NCBI GenBank assembly: GCA_944376065.1
Contig: CALWBL010000017.1
Location: 1-60,024 of the forward strand
Direction: 5' to 3'
Length of the DNA: 60,024 nucleotides
Origin: an uncultured Butyricicoccus sp.
Lineage (GTDB): Bacteria > Bacillota > Clostridia > Oscillospirales > Butyricicoccaceae
Below are positions 25,478 to 33,695 of the stretch, piece by piece; the stretch's first letter is position 1, and the number at the start of each line of letters is the position of its first letter. A program made the position numbers and the translations under genes. The notes beneath the pieces are model-generated. The model ran no database searches. It saw only the letters and a list, made by a program, of their open reading frames with translations, and was not told where the DNA came from.

Positions 25478-27421
25478 TTATTCTGCCTCAGGGTCAGTAT
25501 TTTCAGAAACCGCTGGAGTTTCTGTGTTTTCAGTCGTTTCTGTATTTCCAGTAGATGTGTTGCTTGATGAGCTTTGCTCAGGTGTTGCAGCCGGTCCTAC
25601 AAGCACAATTTTATCGCGTGATTTATAGTAAGATGTATTAGCCTTAACTGTGGTTGTCTGACCATTTTCAGTTATAATCTTATATGTTACCGTTTTATAT
25701 CCAGTTATACCAGACTGTGATGTCTCCTTTTGGCCTGGTGATAAAGAAGAATCCACCTTTTCCACTGTTTCATAATTTATAGTTTCTGTAACTTCTGTGT
25801 TTGTTTTTACAACTTTATCGGTTGTTTTAGTACCTAAAATCTTAACATACATGGCATTTCCTTCCTGCCAAGCCAAGATTTTAACTGGATAATCAGTATT
25901 ATTTTTAAATCTAAAATCTGGTCCGCCCCAAGAAACAGTTGCATCTTCGCCAAGCGGTGTGTATGAAACTGTAAGACTATGGTTATGTCTTTCTGTAACC
26001 TCAAGGTCAGCACGAAGAACTGCCATATAAATTGTTGATGATGGCTGACATACACCACCACCAACATCTTCAATAACTTGACCATTGGAATATGCACCAG
26101 CCGTTTGGAACCCACGTGATACCGTACGCTCTCCAACAACGTTATTATAGGAAAACTCATCACCAGGGTTTAAAATTGTTCCATTTATAAACTGGCTTGC
26201 AAGTCTTACATTGTTTGTTCTGGACTTATTGCTCGAATCGAGTTTTGTAGATGTGCTTGCAAGGGTATCTCTAAATAAAACCTGTGCAAGCTGTTCTGCT
26301 GTGACATCTGCTGGAGTACGCTCAATAGGGATTTTATATGTTTGTTCTGAGCCATCACCAATAATTTCCTTTGCTGTTTCCAAATCGAACTTAACGCCAT
26401 CTACACTTGGCAGAATTGTTGTTCCATCGGTTTTGTCAACTGTTGCATTTTTCGCCTGAGTTTGTGCATTATCATATATATACTGCACATCGATAGGGTT
26501 TTGCTCAGTTGTTTCTACATCTACCTCTAAAGTAGAAAAATCCATGTTTTTTATTCGATTTTCCACTTGTGTGTAAAGTTTATCTGTGTCAAACGACACA
26601 CCTTCAGAGCCTTTATCTACAACAAGATAATCACCTTCAACCGTCCAAAATGGGTCAACTGGCTCTGTAAGTGCCTCTGTTGAAATTTCTGAAAGCTTTG
26701 CACTTAGTGCCTGACTATTTACATTTACAGAAAGTGGTGACTCACCCGCTCCGAATAATGCTTTGACCGTATTTGCAATTCTTGAAAAAAAACCGCCGGT
26801 TCTTGTTGAGTTATATGCATTTTGGGCTGAGTTTTCACTATCAAGTCCATCCGCTACTTCGGCTGCATTTATTTTATATTCTGTTTGATAGATTTCAATA
26901 GGAAGTTCTGCATCATCAAGCACATTTGATTTATCGATTTCTTTTTGTGCCTCATCTAAAGTCATACTGCCTATTTCCACAGTACCCGCTTTAACACCAA
27001 AATGAATATTTGGATACAAATAGGTATAACCCACTGTGGCTAAACATAGAGCTGCCGCAACCGAACCTACTCCAATCGCAATTTTCTTACCTTTTTTATT
27101 GTTTTTTGTGGATTTTTTACTCGCTTTACCTGATTTTTTTCCAGTTTTTTTAGCTGGTTTTGGATTTACATCATTTACATTGTCACTGTAATTACCGTTA
27201 TAAAATTCCCTGCTATTAAGCTGTGTTTCAGTATTTAATGAATTTAGTGACAAATTATCATCAATTTCAGAAACAATATCCTGTTTTTCATACTCTGGTT
27301 TACTTTCAGGAGCATAATCTGGTCTTGTCTGCATATCATTATCGACATGTCTTGATTTTAGCATAGCATCAAGTGCACTATTTCCAGTATGTCCTAACGC
27401 ACTATATTTTTTTTCTGTCAT
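25478..27421 (-). CDS. VanW family wall protein with peptidoglycan-binding and G5 domains
   Basis: Membrane-anchored surface protein of 647 residues. A low-complexity cytosolic head (1-85) and a Lys-rich stretch precede one TM segment (about 112-137). Two putative peptidoglycan-binding repeats follow (about 145-380). The VanW domain spans about 385-540, with RLASQFINGTILNPGDEFSYN, GGGVCQPSSTIYMA and RHNHSLTVSYTPLG. A G5 domain (about 545-620) and a Ser/Thr/Glu-rich tail close the protein. VanW proteins occur in wall or spore contexts; enzymatic role is unsettled. Single gene; no ribosome site stronger than a GGGGAGC 4 bases before ATG. Confidence 0.88.
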   Translation of the reverse strand: MTEKKYSALGHTGNSALDAMLKSRHVDNDMQTRPDYAPESKPEYEKQDIVSEIDDNLSLNSLNTETQLNSREFYNGNYSDNVNDVNPKPAKKTGKKSGKASKKSTKNNKKGKKIAIGVGSVAAALCLATVGYTYLYPNIHFGVKAGTVEIGSMTLDEAQKEIDKSNVLDDAELPIEIYQTEYKINAAEVADGLDSENSAQNAYNSTRTGGFFSRIANTVKALFGAGESPLSVNVNSQALSAKLSEISTEALTEPVDPFWTVEGDYLVVDKGSEGVSFDTDKLYTQVENRIKNMDFSTLEVDVETTEQNPIDVQYIYDNAQTQAKNATVDKTDGTTILPSVDGVKFDLETAKEIIGDGSEQTYKIPIERTPADVTAEQLAQVLFRDTLASTSTKLDSSNKSRTNNVRLASQFINGTILNPGDEFSYNNVVGERTVSRGFQTAGAYSNGQVIEDVGGGVCQPSSTIYMAVLRADLEVTERHNHSLTVSYTPLGEDATVSWGGPDFRFKNNTDYPVKILAWQEGNAMYVKILGTKTTDKVVKTNTEVTETINYETVEKVDSSLSPGQKETSQSGITGYKTVTYKIITENGQTTTVKANTSYYKSRDKIVLVGPAATPEQSSSSNTSTGNTETTENTETPAVSENTDPEAE

Positions 27422-27461
27422 ATAGCTCCCCTCAAAAATTTTTAATTGCTATTTATTAAAA

Positions 27462-27495
27462 AACGCACACCCCTCTATAATTTAGGATATGCGTT
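27462..27495 (-). terminator. Terminator of ychF
   Basis: AACGCA/TGCGTT stem extended by imperfect pairs around a long loop, followed on the minus strand by TTTTTTAATAAA. Confidence 0.6.
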
Positions 27496-27506
27496 CTATT
27501 TTTTTC

Positions 27507-28610
27507 TTATACGTTAAATCTAAATAGAACTACGTCACCATCTTGCATAACGTACTCCTTACCCTCAGAACGAACAAGACCTTTTTCTCTTGCCGCCGCC
27601 ATAGAGCCACACTCCATAAGAGCATCATAAGACACCACTTCCGCGCGAATAAATCCACGTTCAAAGTCTGTGTGGATTTTACCTGCTGCTTGAGGAGCTT
27701 TTGTGCCCTTTTCTATTGTCCAAGCACGAACTTCTTGCTCGCCCGCTGTTAAATAGCTCATAAGACCTAAAAGGTCATAACAAACACGAATAAGTCTGTC
27801 AAGACCGCTTTCTTTAAGCCCCAGCTCTGACAAAAACATTTCCTTTTCATCTTCCTCAAGAGTTGCAATATCCTCTTCAAGTTTGGCACAGATAGGCAGA
27901 ACCATTGCATCCTCTGCCTTAGCTATTTGCTCCACCGCTGTAAGGCGTGCGTTTTCAGCCTTATCACCTGTAAAGCCAGCCTCGTCCATATTTGCAGCAT
28001 ATATAACTTTTTTAGAAGTGAGAAGATCGCTTTCCTGCATAACTCTCTTAACATCATCATCGCTGTCAAAGCCTTCAAATGTTCTTGCTGGCTTGCCTTC
28101 TTCGAGATGAGCTTTTAAGTTTTCAAGGATTTGAACATCAATATTTAATTTTTTATCAGCTTTAGCAGCTTTTTTTGTACGTTCTATGCGACGCTCGATA
28201 TGCTCAATATCAGCAAAAATAAGCTCAAGGTTAATAGTTTCAATATCACGAGATGGGTCAACAGAACCATCAACATGAACAATATTATCATTTTCAAAAC
28301 AACGGACAACATGAACCACTGCATCAACCTGACGAATATGGCTTAAAAACTTATTGCCCAAGCCTTCACCTTTAGATGCACCACGAACCAGACCTGCAAT
28401 GTCAACAAACTCGACAACAGCAGGTATGATTTTTTTTGAATGGTAAAGCTCAGCCAGAGGTGCAAGTCTGCTATCTGGCACAGACACCATTCCGACATTT
28501 GGGTCGATTGTACAGAATGGATAGTTTGCACTTTCTGCACCTGCGTCTGTAATTGCGTTAAACAGCGTTGACTTCCCTACATTTGGCAATCCCACGATAC
28601 CGAGCTTCAT
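27507..28610 (-). CDS. ychF: Redox-regulated ATPase YchF (Obg family)
   Basis: Obg-related P-loop protein of 367 residues that hydrolyses ATP in preference to GTP and associates with ribosomes. Seen are MKLGIVGLPNVGKST (G1), the altered G4 NMDE-like YAANMDE, DIAGLVRGASKGEGLGN (G3) and the C-terminal TGS domain ending ALMECGSMAAAREKG and DVVLFRFNV. I start at ATG 28610 with TTGGAGG; the frame is open eleven codons further up without a ribosome site. Single gene. Identification is certain. Confidence 0.96.
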   Translation of the reverse strand: MKLGIVGLPNVGKSTLFNAITDAGAESANYPFCTIDPNVGMVSVPDSRLAPLAELYHSKKIIPAVVEFVDIAGLVRGASKGEGLGNKFLSHIRQVDAVVHVVRCFENDNIVHVDGSVDPSRDIETINLELIFADIEHIERRIERTKKAAKADKKLNIDVQILENLKAHLEEGKPARTFEGFDSDDDVKRVMQESDLLTSKKVIYAANMDEAGFTGDKAENARLTAVEQIAKAEDAMVLPICAKLEEDIATLEEDEKEMFLSELGLKESGLDRLIRVCYDLLGLMSYLTAGEQEVRAWTIEKGTKAPQAAGKIHTDFERGFIRAEVVSYDALMECGSMAAAREKGLVRSEGKEYVMQDGDVVLFRFNV

Positions 28611-28931
28611 AATTATATTATTCCTCCAAACAATTATCTTCAATACGTAAAACAGTCTATATATTTTTTAATACTTAAAAAATTATAGTCCTTTGATTAT
28701 TTATTATATCCGTTTTTTTATATATTAGCAAGCAAATTCCGACACATTTCACCCAAAAAACATACAGATTTTCCTGCATCAAATCAATTTATTTTGTAAA
28801 TTTTTTCATTGTTTTATGTCGATTGTTTTATCATATTATCAAAAATTACAATTTAATAACTTTTGTCAGTATTTTGATGCTATTTTGATGCATTTAATAT
28901 GTTATATTCGTCTTTTTGATACATTATTCGC
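28611..28931. other. AT-rich intergenic spacer, no gene seen
   Basis: About 320 bases at very low GC between divergent ychF and the M23 gene. No ORF, RNA motif or strong repeat is visible apart from short near-repeats TTTTGATGC at about 28872 and 28883. The leftward ychF promoter must be here; ACTATAATT near 28675 is a possible -10. Confidence 0.5.
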
Positions 28932-28960
28932 TTGACATCTGTTTTTTATAGGCGTATCAT
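28932..28960 (+). promoter_or_regulatory. Promoter of the M23 endopeptidase gene
   Basis: TTGACA, a 17-base spacer, TATCAT. Transcription would start near 28967, which rules out the in-frame upstream start codons. Confidence 0.8.
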
Positions 28961-29000
28961 TACATGTATGAAAATTTTTTTGGAAAGGAAGAAAATTTAT

Positions 29001-30314
29001 ATGGATAACAATCTGGTCGGTAGCTTAAAAAAATTACATAGACCAGCAAAAAATATAAAAAAATTGGCGTGGCTTAAATTTCCAAATGACCGCTTTTCCA
29101 ACATATATTTTAAAGCTAAGAGAATTTCAAACAACATTCCGACTATCCCAAAACTTGCAAGATTACCTGCAATTTCAATCTGCACAGCATGTTTTTTATT
29201 GTCTTTTGCACTGACTTTTAAACCTGCATTCAACATTACAGTAAATGGTAAACATATTGGTTTTGCTGATTCTATGAGCAGTATAAATTTAGCTAAAAAC
29301 CTCATTCAATCAAGCATAGAGAAATCTGGACAAGCTGATTTTTCGTTGTCTGATGATATCGAAATTACACCTTCTATCTCACTGAAAGACAGCATAAAAA
29401 CAACTGATGAGCTTGTATATTCAATTGCAAATTCCAGTGAAAATATATGTATGGCATCTGTTATAACAGTTAATGGAGAAATCGCAGGGGCGTGTTCATC
29501 TGCTGATGATGCAAATTTTGTGCTCAACAGTCTACTTGGGCAATATAAGTCAAATTCATCGGATAATGCATCGTTTGTGCAAGATGTAAAGGTAATAACC
29601 ATTCCTGTTTCAAGCGATTTAGTTTCGTCAAGCTCAATGCTTTTACAGCATCTAAAAAATGAGAAAAGTATTGATGTGCAGGTTATTTCTAGTGCCCAAC
29701 ACACTGAATCCATACCATATCAAACCCAAAAAATCGAAAGCGACCAGATTGAACAGAATATTGTTAAAATAATGCAGTTTGGTAAAAATGGCATTGCATC
29801 TGTAAGTGAACAAATCGTAACACTTAACGGTCAAGAAACACAGCGTACAGTTTTACACCGTTCTGTTATAACCCCTGCAACCGATTGTATTGTAGCTGTT
29901 GGCACAAAATCAAATGGCATAGGTTCCGGACAATTCATCACTCCAATCAGTGGCTACAGATTCTCTTCTGCTTTTAAAATCCGTGATGGTCGCTGGCATA
30001 AAGGTGTCGATTTGGCTGCACCTGTTGGCACTCCTATTTATGCTGCAGATAGCGGTGTAGTCACTATATCAAAGCTATCTGATAGTTATGGTTATTATGT
30101 TGTTATTGACCATCAAAATGGGCTTAAAACACTATATGCTCATAACAGCTCATTGCTTGTCAAAGAAGGCGATATAATATCCAAGGGGCAACAAATTGCC
30201 TTATCCGGCAACACTGGAAACAGCACAGGTCCACACCTTCATTTTGAAATACACAGTAATGATGTTGCTGTAAATCCTGAGATATTTTTAAATTTTGGCA
30301 CAGAGGTTTCATAA
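29001..30314 (+). CDS. M23 family endopeptidase with G5 domain
   Basis: Bitopic wall hydrolase of 437 residues. A basic cytosolic head of about 55 residues and one TM segment (about 58-75) precede an extracytoplasmic region, a G5 domain (about 225-300) and the C-terminal LytM/M23 domain. The zinc ligands are HKGVDLAAP and GPHLHFEIH. It would cleave peptidoglycan cross-bridges, perhaps in sporulation (SpoIIQ/YabE-like architecture). The start at 29001 follows GGAAAGGAAG; earlier in-frame codons overlap the promoter. Monocistronic with a terminator. The G5 domain matches that in the VanW protein 2 kb upstream. Confidence 0.9.
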   Translation: MDNNLVGSLKKLHRPAKNIKKLAWLKFPNDRFSNIYFKAKRISNNIPTIPKLARLPAISICTACFLLSFALTFKPAFNITVNGKHIGFADSMSSINLAKNLIQSSIEKSGQADFSLSDDIEITPSISLKDSIKTTDELVYSIANSSENICMASVITVNGEIAGACSSADDANFVLNSLLGQYKSNSSDNASFVQDVKVITIPVSSDLVSSSSMLLQHLKNEKSIDVQVISSAQHTESIPYQTQKIESDQIEQNIVKIMQFGKNGIASVSEQIVTLNGQETQRTVLHRSVITPATDCIVAVGTKSNGIGSGQFITPISGYRFSSAFKIRDGRWHKGVDLAAPVGTPIYAADSGVVTISKLSDSYGYYVVIDHQNGLKTLYAHNSSLLVKEGDIISKGQQIALSGNTGNSTGPHLHFEIHSNDVAVNPEIFLNFGTEVS

Positions 30315-30320
30315 ATGAAA

Positions 30321-30353
30321 AAGACGTTTTACAGATTAACTGTAAAACGTCTT
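30321..30353 (+). terminator. Terminator between the M23 and TlpA-like genes
   Basis: 14-bp stem AAGACGTTTTACAG/CTGTAAAACGTCTT with loop ATTAA, followed by TTTT; convergent genes. Confidence 0.9.
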
Positions 30354-30355
30354 TT

Positions 30356-30913
30356 TTATGCTCCTATCATGCTTTCTGCCATTTCCATTAGTCTATCGCC
30401 TGAAATATAAGATGGCCATCCAAGTAAAACTTCGCCATCATCAGCCACAAACAATGTACTTGGAAAACCTGTAACACCACAACTTATAACACCCTCCATT
30501 TCAGTATCAAAATATACTGGGAAAGTATATCCATTTTCCGCAATATATGATTTTCCCTTTTCGACCGTTTCCTGTATACCGTCTACTGCATCAATAATAA
30601 CAAAGTTAATCTTATCTCCATAGGTTTCATATGCGGTTTGGAAGTCTGGTATTTCCTCTATACAATAACCGCACCATGTTGCCCAGAAATTTATAATTGT
30701 GGGCTTACCAAGCAAATCCAAGCTGGAAACTTCGTTACCCTCCATATCAACAAGAGTAAATTCTGGCAGCATTGATTTTTCTTCAGAAGTTGTATTACTG
30801 AGTTCATTTAAGTTTGGTTGATTTTGAATAGACAAATTATTATAAGCAAAACTTGCAACAAGTAAAATTACAACCAATGCAACACAAAGTAAAATTGTTT
30901 TTTTGTTCTTCAT
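30356..30913 (-). CDS. TlpA-like membrane-anchored thioredoxin
   Basis: Extracytoplasmic thiol-disulfide protein of 185 residues. An N-terminal anchor (about 5-24) is followed by a thioredoxin fold with FWATWCGYCIEEIP (CGYC at about 81-84) and a cis-proline loop VTGFPSTLFV. It probably receives electrons from the CcdA protein encoded 13 bases upstream and reduces surface or haem/thiol targets. An AAAAGGAGG ribosome site precedes ATG. Second gene of the ccdA-tlpA operon. Confidence 0.93.
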   Translation of the reverse strand: MKNKKTILLCVALVVILLVASFAYNNLSIQNQPNLNELSNTTSEEKSMLPEFTLVDMEGNEVSSLDLLGKPTIINFWATWCGYCIEEIPDFQTAYETYGDKINFVIIDAVDGIQETVEKGKSYIAENGYTFPVYFDTEMEGVISCGVTGFPSTLFVADDGEVLLGWPSYISGDRLMEMAESMIGA

Positions 30914-30926
30914 AAAATCCTCCTTT

Positions 30927-31595
30927 TCAGATAATACTTAAAAATAATAAAAGTTTTCCTAAATAACCTGTCGCCATAAATATACCAACTATAACCAAAA
31001 ATCCACCACAAACTATATTTATCTGTCTATAGTGTAATTTTATCCATGCGAATGTTCCCTTCAACGAATCTATTACAACTGCACTTATTATAAACGGTAT
31101 CCCAAGTCCCAAAGAATAAAAAAGCAGCATTACAATTCCTTTAACCACTGAGCCATTCTGTGATGCTAAAAGCAATGCGGAGCCTAAAAATGCTCCTACA
31201 CATGGCGTCCAACCTATCGAGAATACAAAACCAAAAACCATAGATGGTAAAAAGCCGTGACCGGATGGGTTAAATTTTATTCTTACAGTGCGCTCAAGCA
31301 ATCCAATTTTTAAAACTCCCATAAATGATAGACCAAAAATTATAACTATAATTCCTGTGATAACATTTACTATTTTCTGATGACTATTAAGTACACTACC
31401 CACACTTCCGGCAAGTGCCCCCATAATTAAGAACATAATAGTAAAGCCTGTAACAAATCCTATTGCTCCAACAAGCGTCTGTTCTTTCTTTTGCTCCCCG
31501 CCAGCAAAATATGATAGATAAATAGGAAGCATTGGCAACAAACAAGGCGAAATAAATGTAATAATGCCTTCAAGAAAAACTATTAAATATTGCAT
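30927..31595 (-). CDS. CcdA family thiol-disulfide transporter
   Basis: Polytopic membrane protein of 222 residues with six predicted TM segments. The redox cysteines are in ISPCLLPMLP (about 18) and GWTPCVGAFLG (about 128), the two-cysteine signature of CcdA/DsbD-beta. It carries electrons from cytosolic thioredoxin to the outer face, here to the co-transcribed TlpA-like protein. ATG 31595 has AGAAGGGAG in front; an in-frame upstream extension to 31637 lacks a ribosome site. Divergent from the flavoprotein gene that may supply the electrons. Confidence 0.93.
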   Translation of the reverse strand: MQYLIVFLEGIITFISPCLLPMLPIYLSYFAGGEQKKEQTLVGAIGFVTGFTIMFLIMGALAGSVGSVLNSHQKIVNVITGIIVIIFGLSFMGVLKIGLLERTVRIKFNPSGHGFLPSMVFGFVFSIGWTPCVGAFLGSALLLASQNGSVVKGIVMLLFYSLGLGIPFIISAVVIDSLKGTFAWIKLHYRQINIVCGGFLVIVGIFMATGYLGKLLLFLSII

Positions 31596-31757
31596 AAACT
31601 CTCCCTTCTGAACAAATATGCTCTTTTCACAAGCCAATTTTTATGCTATCATTTGCATAGAAACATTTGCTGTTTAGTATAAACACTATGTGTGAAATTA
31701 GCATAGCACAACTCATAGCAAATGTCGAATACTTTTTATAATAATGAGGTGAAATAT

Positions 31758-32618
31758 ATGTCTAAAGTCATTATTGTTGGCGGCGGCCCTGCTGGTGTAT
31801 CTGCTGCGTTATATACTGTTCGTGCCGGTCTTGACACAACTATTATAACAAGCGGTTTTGGTGCTTTGAGCAAGGCTCATGCAATTGAAAATTATTATGG
31901 TTTCGCTCTGCCCGTATCTGGTGAGGCTTTGGCAATGTCTGGTCTTGAGCAGGCTCGTAGGCTGGGTGCTAAAATCATAGAAAGCGAAGTAACAAGCATT
32001 GGTTTTACGGACAAGCTGACAGTTAAAACCACTTCTGATGAATATAGTGCTGATTATGTGCTTTTATCCACTGGTTCTCCTCGAACCGCTCCAAGAATTT
32101 CTGGTCTTAGCGAGAATGAAGGTAAGGGTGTTAGCTATTGTGCTGTGTGTGATGCATTTTTCCATAGAGGAAAGCCTGTTGCTGTTCTTGGAGAAGGCGA
32201 GTATGCACTGCATGAGGTTAAAGAGCTTTTACCAGTTGCATCTTCTGTTACTATGCTGACAAATAACGTTACACCTGAGATTGCTTTGCCTGATTCCGTT
32301 CAGCTTGACACAAGAAAAATTGATAAGATTGAGCAGAATGAAGAAGGAGGTCTTAAAGTTCGTTTTGAAAACGGAGGTATTTTAAATGTAAGTGGCTTAT
32401 TTGTTGCTTTTGGTGTGGCAGGTAGTGCTGAACTTGCTAGAAAACTTGGTGCAATGACCGAGGGCAATCGCATTGTCGTTGATGCTACTATGGCTACTAA
32501 TGTACCTGGTTTATATGCCGCTGGTGACTGCACAGGTGGTATGCTTCAAGTAAACAAAGCGGTTTATGAGGGCGCTTTGGCTGCAACAGCTATCATTAAG
32601 TCATCACGTTCAAAATAA
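31758..32618 (+). CDS. Thioredoxin-reductase-like flavoprotein, atypical NAD(P) region
   Basis: FAD-dependent disulfide oxidoreductase of 286 residues, about 20 shorter than usual TrxR. The FAD site GGGPAGVSAALYTVRAG (about 8-24), the redox pair CAVC (about 127-130) and the C-terminal FAD motif GLYAAGDCTGGMLQVNKAV are intact. The second dinucleotide motif is GEGEYALHEVKEL, and the arginines HRRxxxR that bind the NADPH phosphate are missing, replaced by MLTNNVTPEI. That resembles clostridial reductases that use ferredoxin or other donors. ATG 31758 follows GAGGTG; the frame is open 12 codons upstream. It is divergent from ccdA-tlpA. The electron donor is inferred. Confidence 0.88.
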   Translation: MSKVIIVGGGPAGVSAALYTVRAGLDTTIITSGFGALSKAHAIENYYGFALPVSGEALAMSGLEQARRLGAKIIESEVTSIGFTDKLTVKTTSDEYSADYVLLSTGSPRTAPRISGLSENEGKGVSYCAVCDAFFHRGKPVAVLGEGEYALHEVKELLPVASSVTMLTNNVTPEIALPDSVQLDTRKIDKIEQNEEGGLKVRFENGGILNVSGLFVAFGVAGSAELARKLGAMTEGNRIVVDATMATNVPGLYAAGDCTGGMLQVNKAVYEGALAATAIIKSSRSK

Positions 32619-32718
32619 ATTAACAAATCAAACATCGAATACACTTCTATTTTAAAATTTTGTGTGATATAGTAGTTTGCGTATTACTCTTTCGGTTATT
32701 TTAAGGAGAGGACTAAAC

Positions 32719-33663
32719 TTGTATAGAACACGAATCCATATAGGTTATAGAACCGTTAAGTCGGCACTTGCGGTGACCATTGCTTTGCTGATTGCCAATC
32801 TTATAAAATCTAATATGCCGCTTTTCTCTGCCCTTGGTGCTATGAGTGCAATGAGCAGAACCCCTAATGATTCTTTTACCGTTTGCAGAAACCAACTTGT
32901 AGGCACGGTTTGTGGCTGTGTATTAGGCTGTATCTTTCTTATGATTTTTCCTACCATATATCCACCAATCATAGGTCTTGGTGTGCTTATTATGATTTTT
33001 ATAGGAAATAAACTTAAAATATATTACTCAATACCACTTTCTTGCGTTGTATTTATCTGTCTATGTCTTTATGATGATGGCACTGCTCTTCATTACTCAA
33101 TATCACGTTTTTTTGATACTTCAATCGGTCTTGTAGTTTCACTTTGTATAAATGTTCTTATAAAACCTTATAATAACCGCAGACGCATTTCTAATATGAT
33201 GATACATTTTATACAGGCTTTTCCTGAGTATTTGGAAGAACGTGTTATAAAGGGTCTTTATCCCAATTTAAAGCCTCTAAAGCGAATTTTAAAACGCATT
33301 GATGATGAAATTGATATTTTTGAGCGTCAAAAATTCCCCAAAAATCCAATTCGCAAAGAAGTATGTATATATCTTAGAGGTTGTCAGCAATTAGCACAAA
33401 GAATGTATGATGAGCTTAATATAATTTGTTCTATGGATTCTACTGGTATGCCATCTAAACAATGTTATGAGCGTATGAAACAGCTAGGTCTAACTACAAA
33501 AAATATTAGTCATTTCTCTTGTGAAAATCCAACCTTGACTGATATAGTGCTTTGCTATCACTTAAATAATGCCCTTGACGCGTACGAATATTTAAAACAA
33601 ATGCATGAGGCTCCTGACGAAGAAGCTCTTGAAGATATACCAGTTCATCGAACACATGATTAA
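32719..33663 (+). CDS. FUSC/aromatic acid exporter family membrane protein
   Basis: Protein of 314 residues with about six TM segments in the first half, beginning RIHIGYRTVKSALAVTIALL (typical for the family), then FSALGAMSAMSRTPNDSF and QLVGTVCGCVLG. A cytosolic helical domain forms the second half. Relatives are annotated as aromatic acid exporters or FUSC proteins; the substrate is unknown. I start at TTG 32719, seven bases after AAGGAGAGG; a longer frame from 32677 places the ribosome site inside the gene. Single gene with a bidirectional terminator. Confidence 0.85.
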   Translation: MYRTRIHIGYRTVKSALAVTIALLIANLIKSNMPLFSALGAMSAMSRTPNDSFTVCRNQLVGTVCGCVLGCIFLMIFPTIYPPIIGLGVLIMIFIGNKLKIYYSIPLSCVVFICLCLYDDGTALHYSISRFFDTSIGLVVSLCINVLIKPYNNRRRISNMMIHFIQAFPEYLEERVIKGLYPNLKPLKRILKRIDDEIDIFERQKFPKNPIRKEVCIYLRGCQQLAQRMYDELNIICSMDSTGMPSKQCYERMKQLGLTTKNISHFSCENPTLTDIVLCYHLNNALDAYEYLKQMHEAPDEEALEDIPVHRTHD

Positions 33664-33664
33664 A

Positions 33665-33690
33665 AAATCCGCCTTACAAAAGGCGGATTT
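33665..33690 (+). terminator. Terminator shared by the FUSC and tex genes
   Basis: Stem AAATCCGCC/GGCGGATTT with an 8-base loop, followed by TTTTATTATT; convergent genes. Confidence 0.9.
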
Positions 33691-33695
33691 TTTTA

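Noticed and set aside
28860..28900. Direct near-repeats TTTTGATGC upstream of the M23 gene
   Set aside because: Only two copies in very AT-rich DNA, not placed at a promoter; chance is likely.
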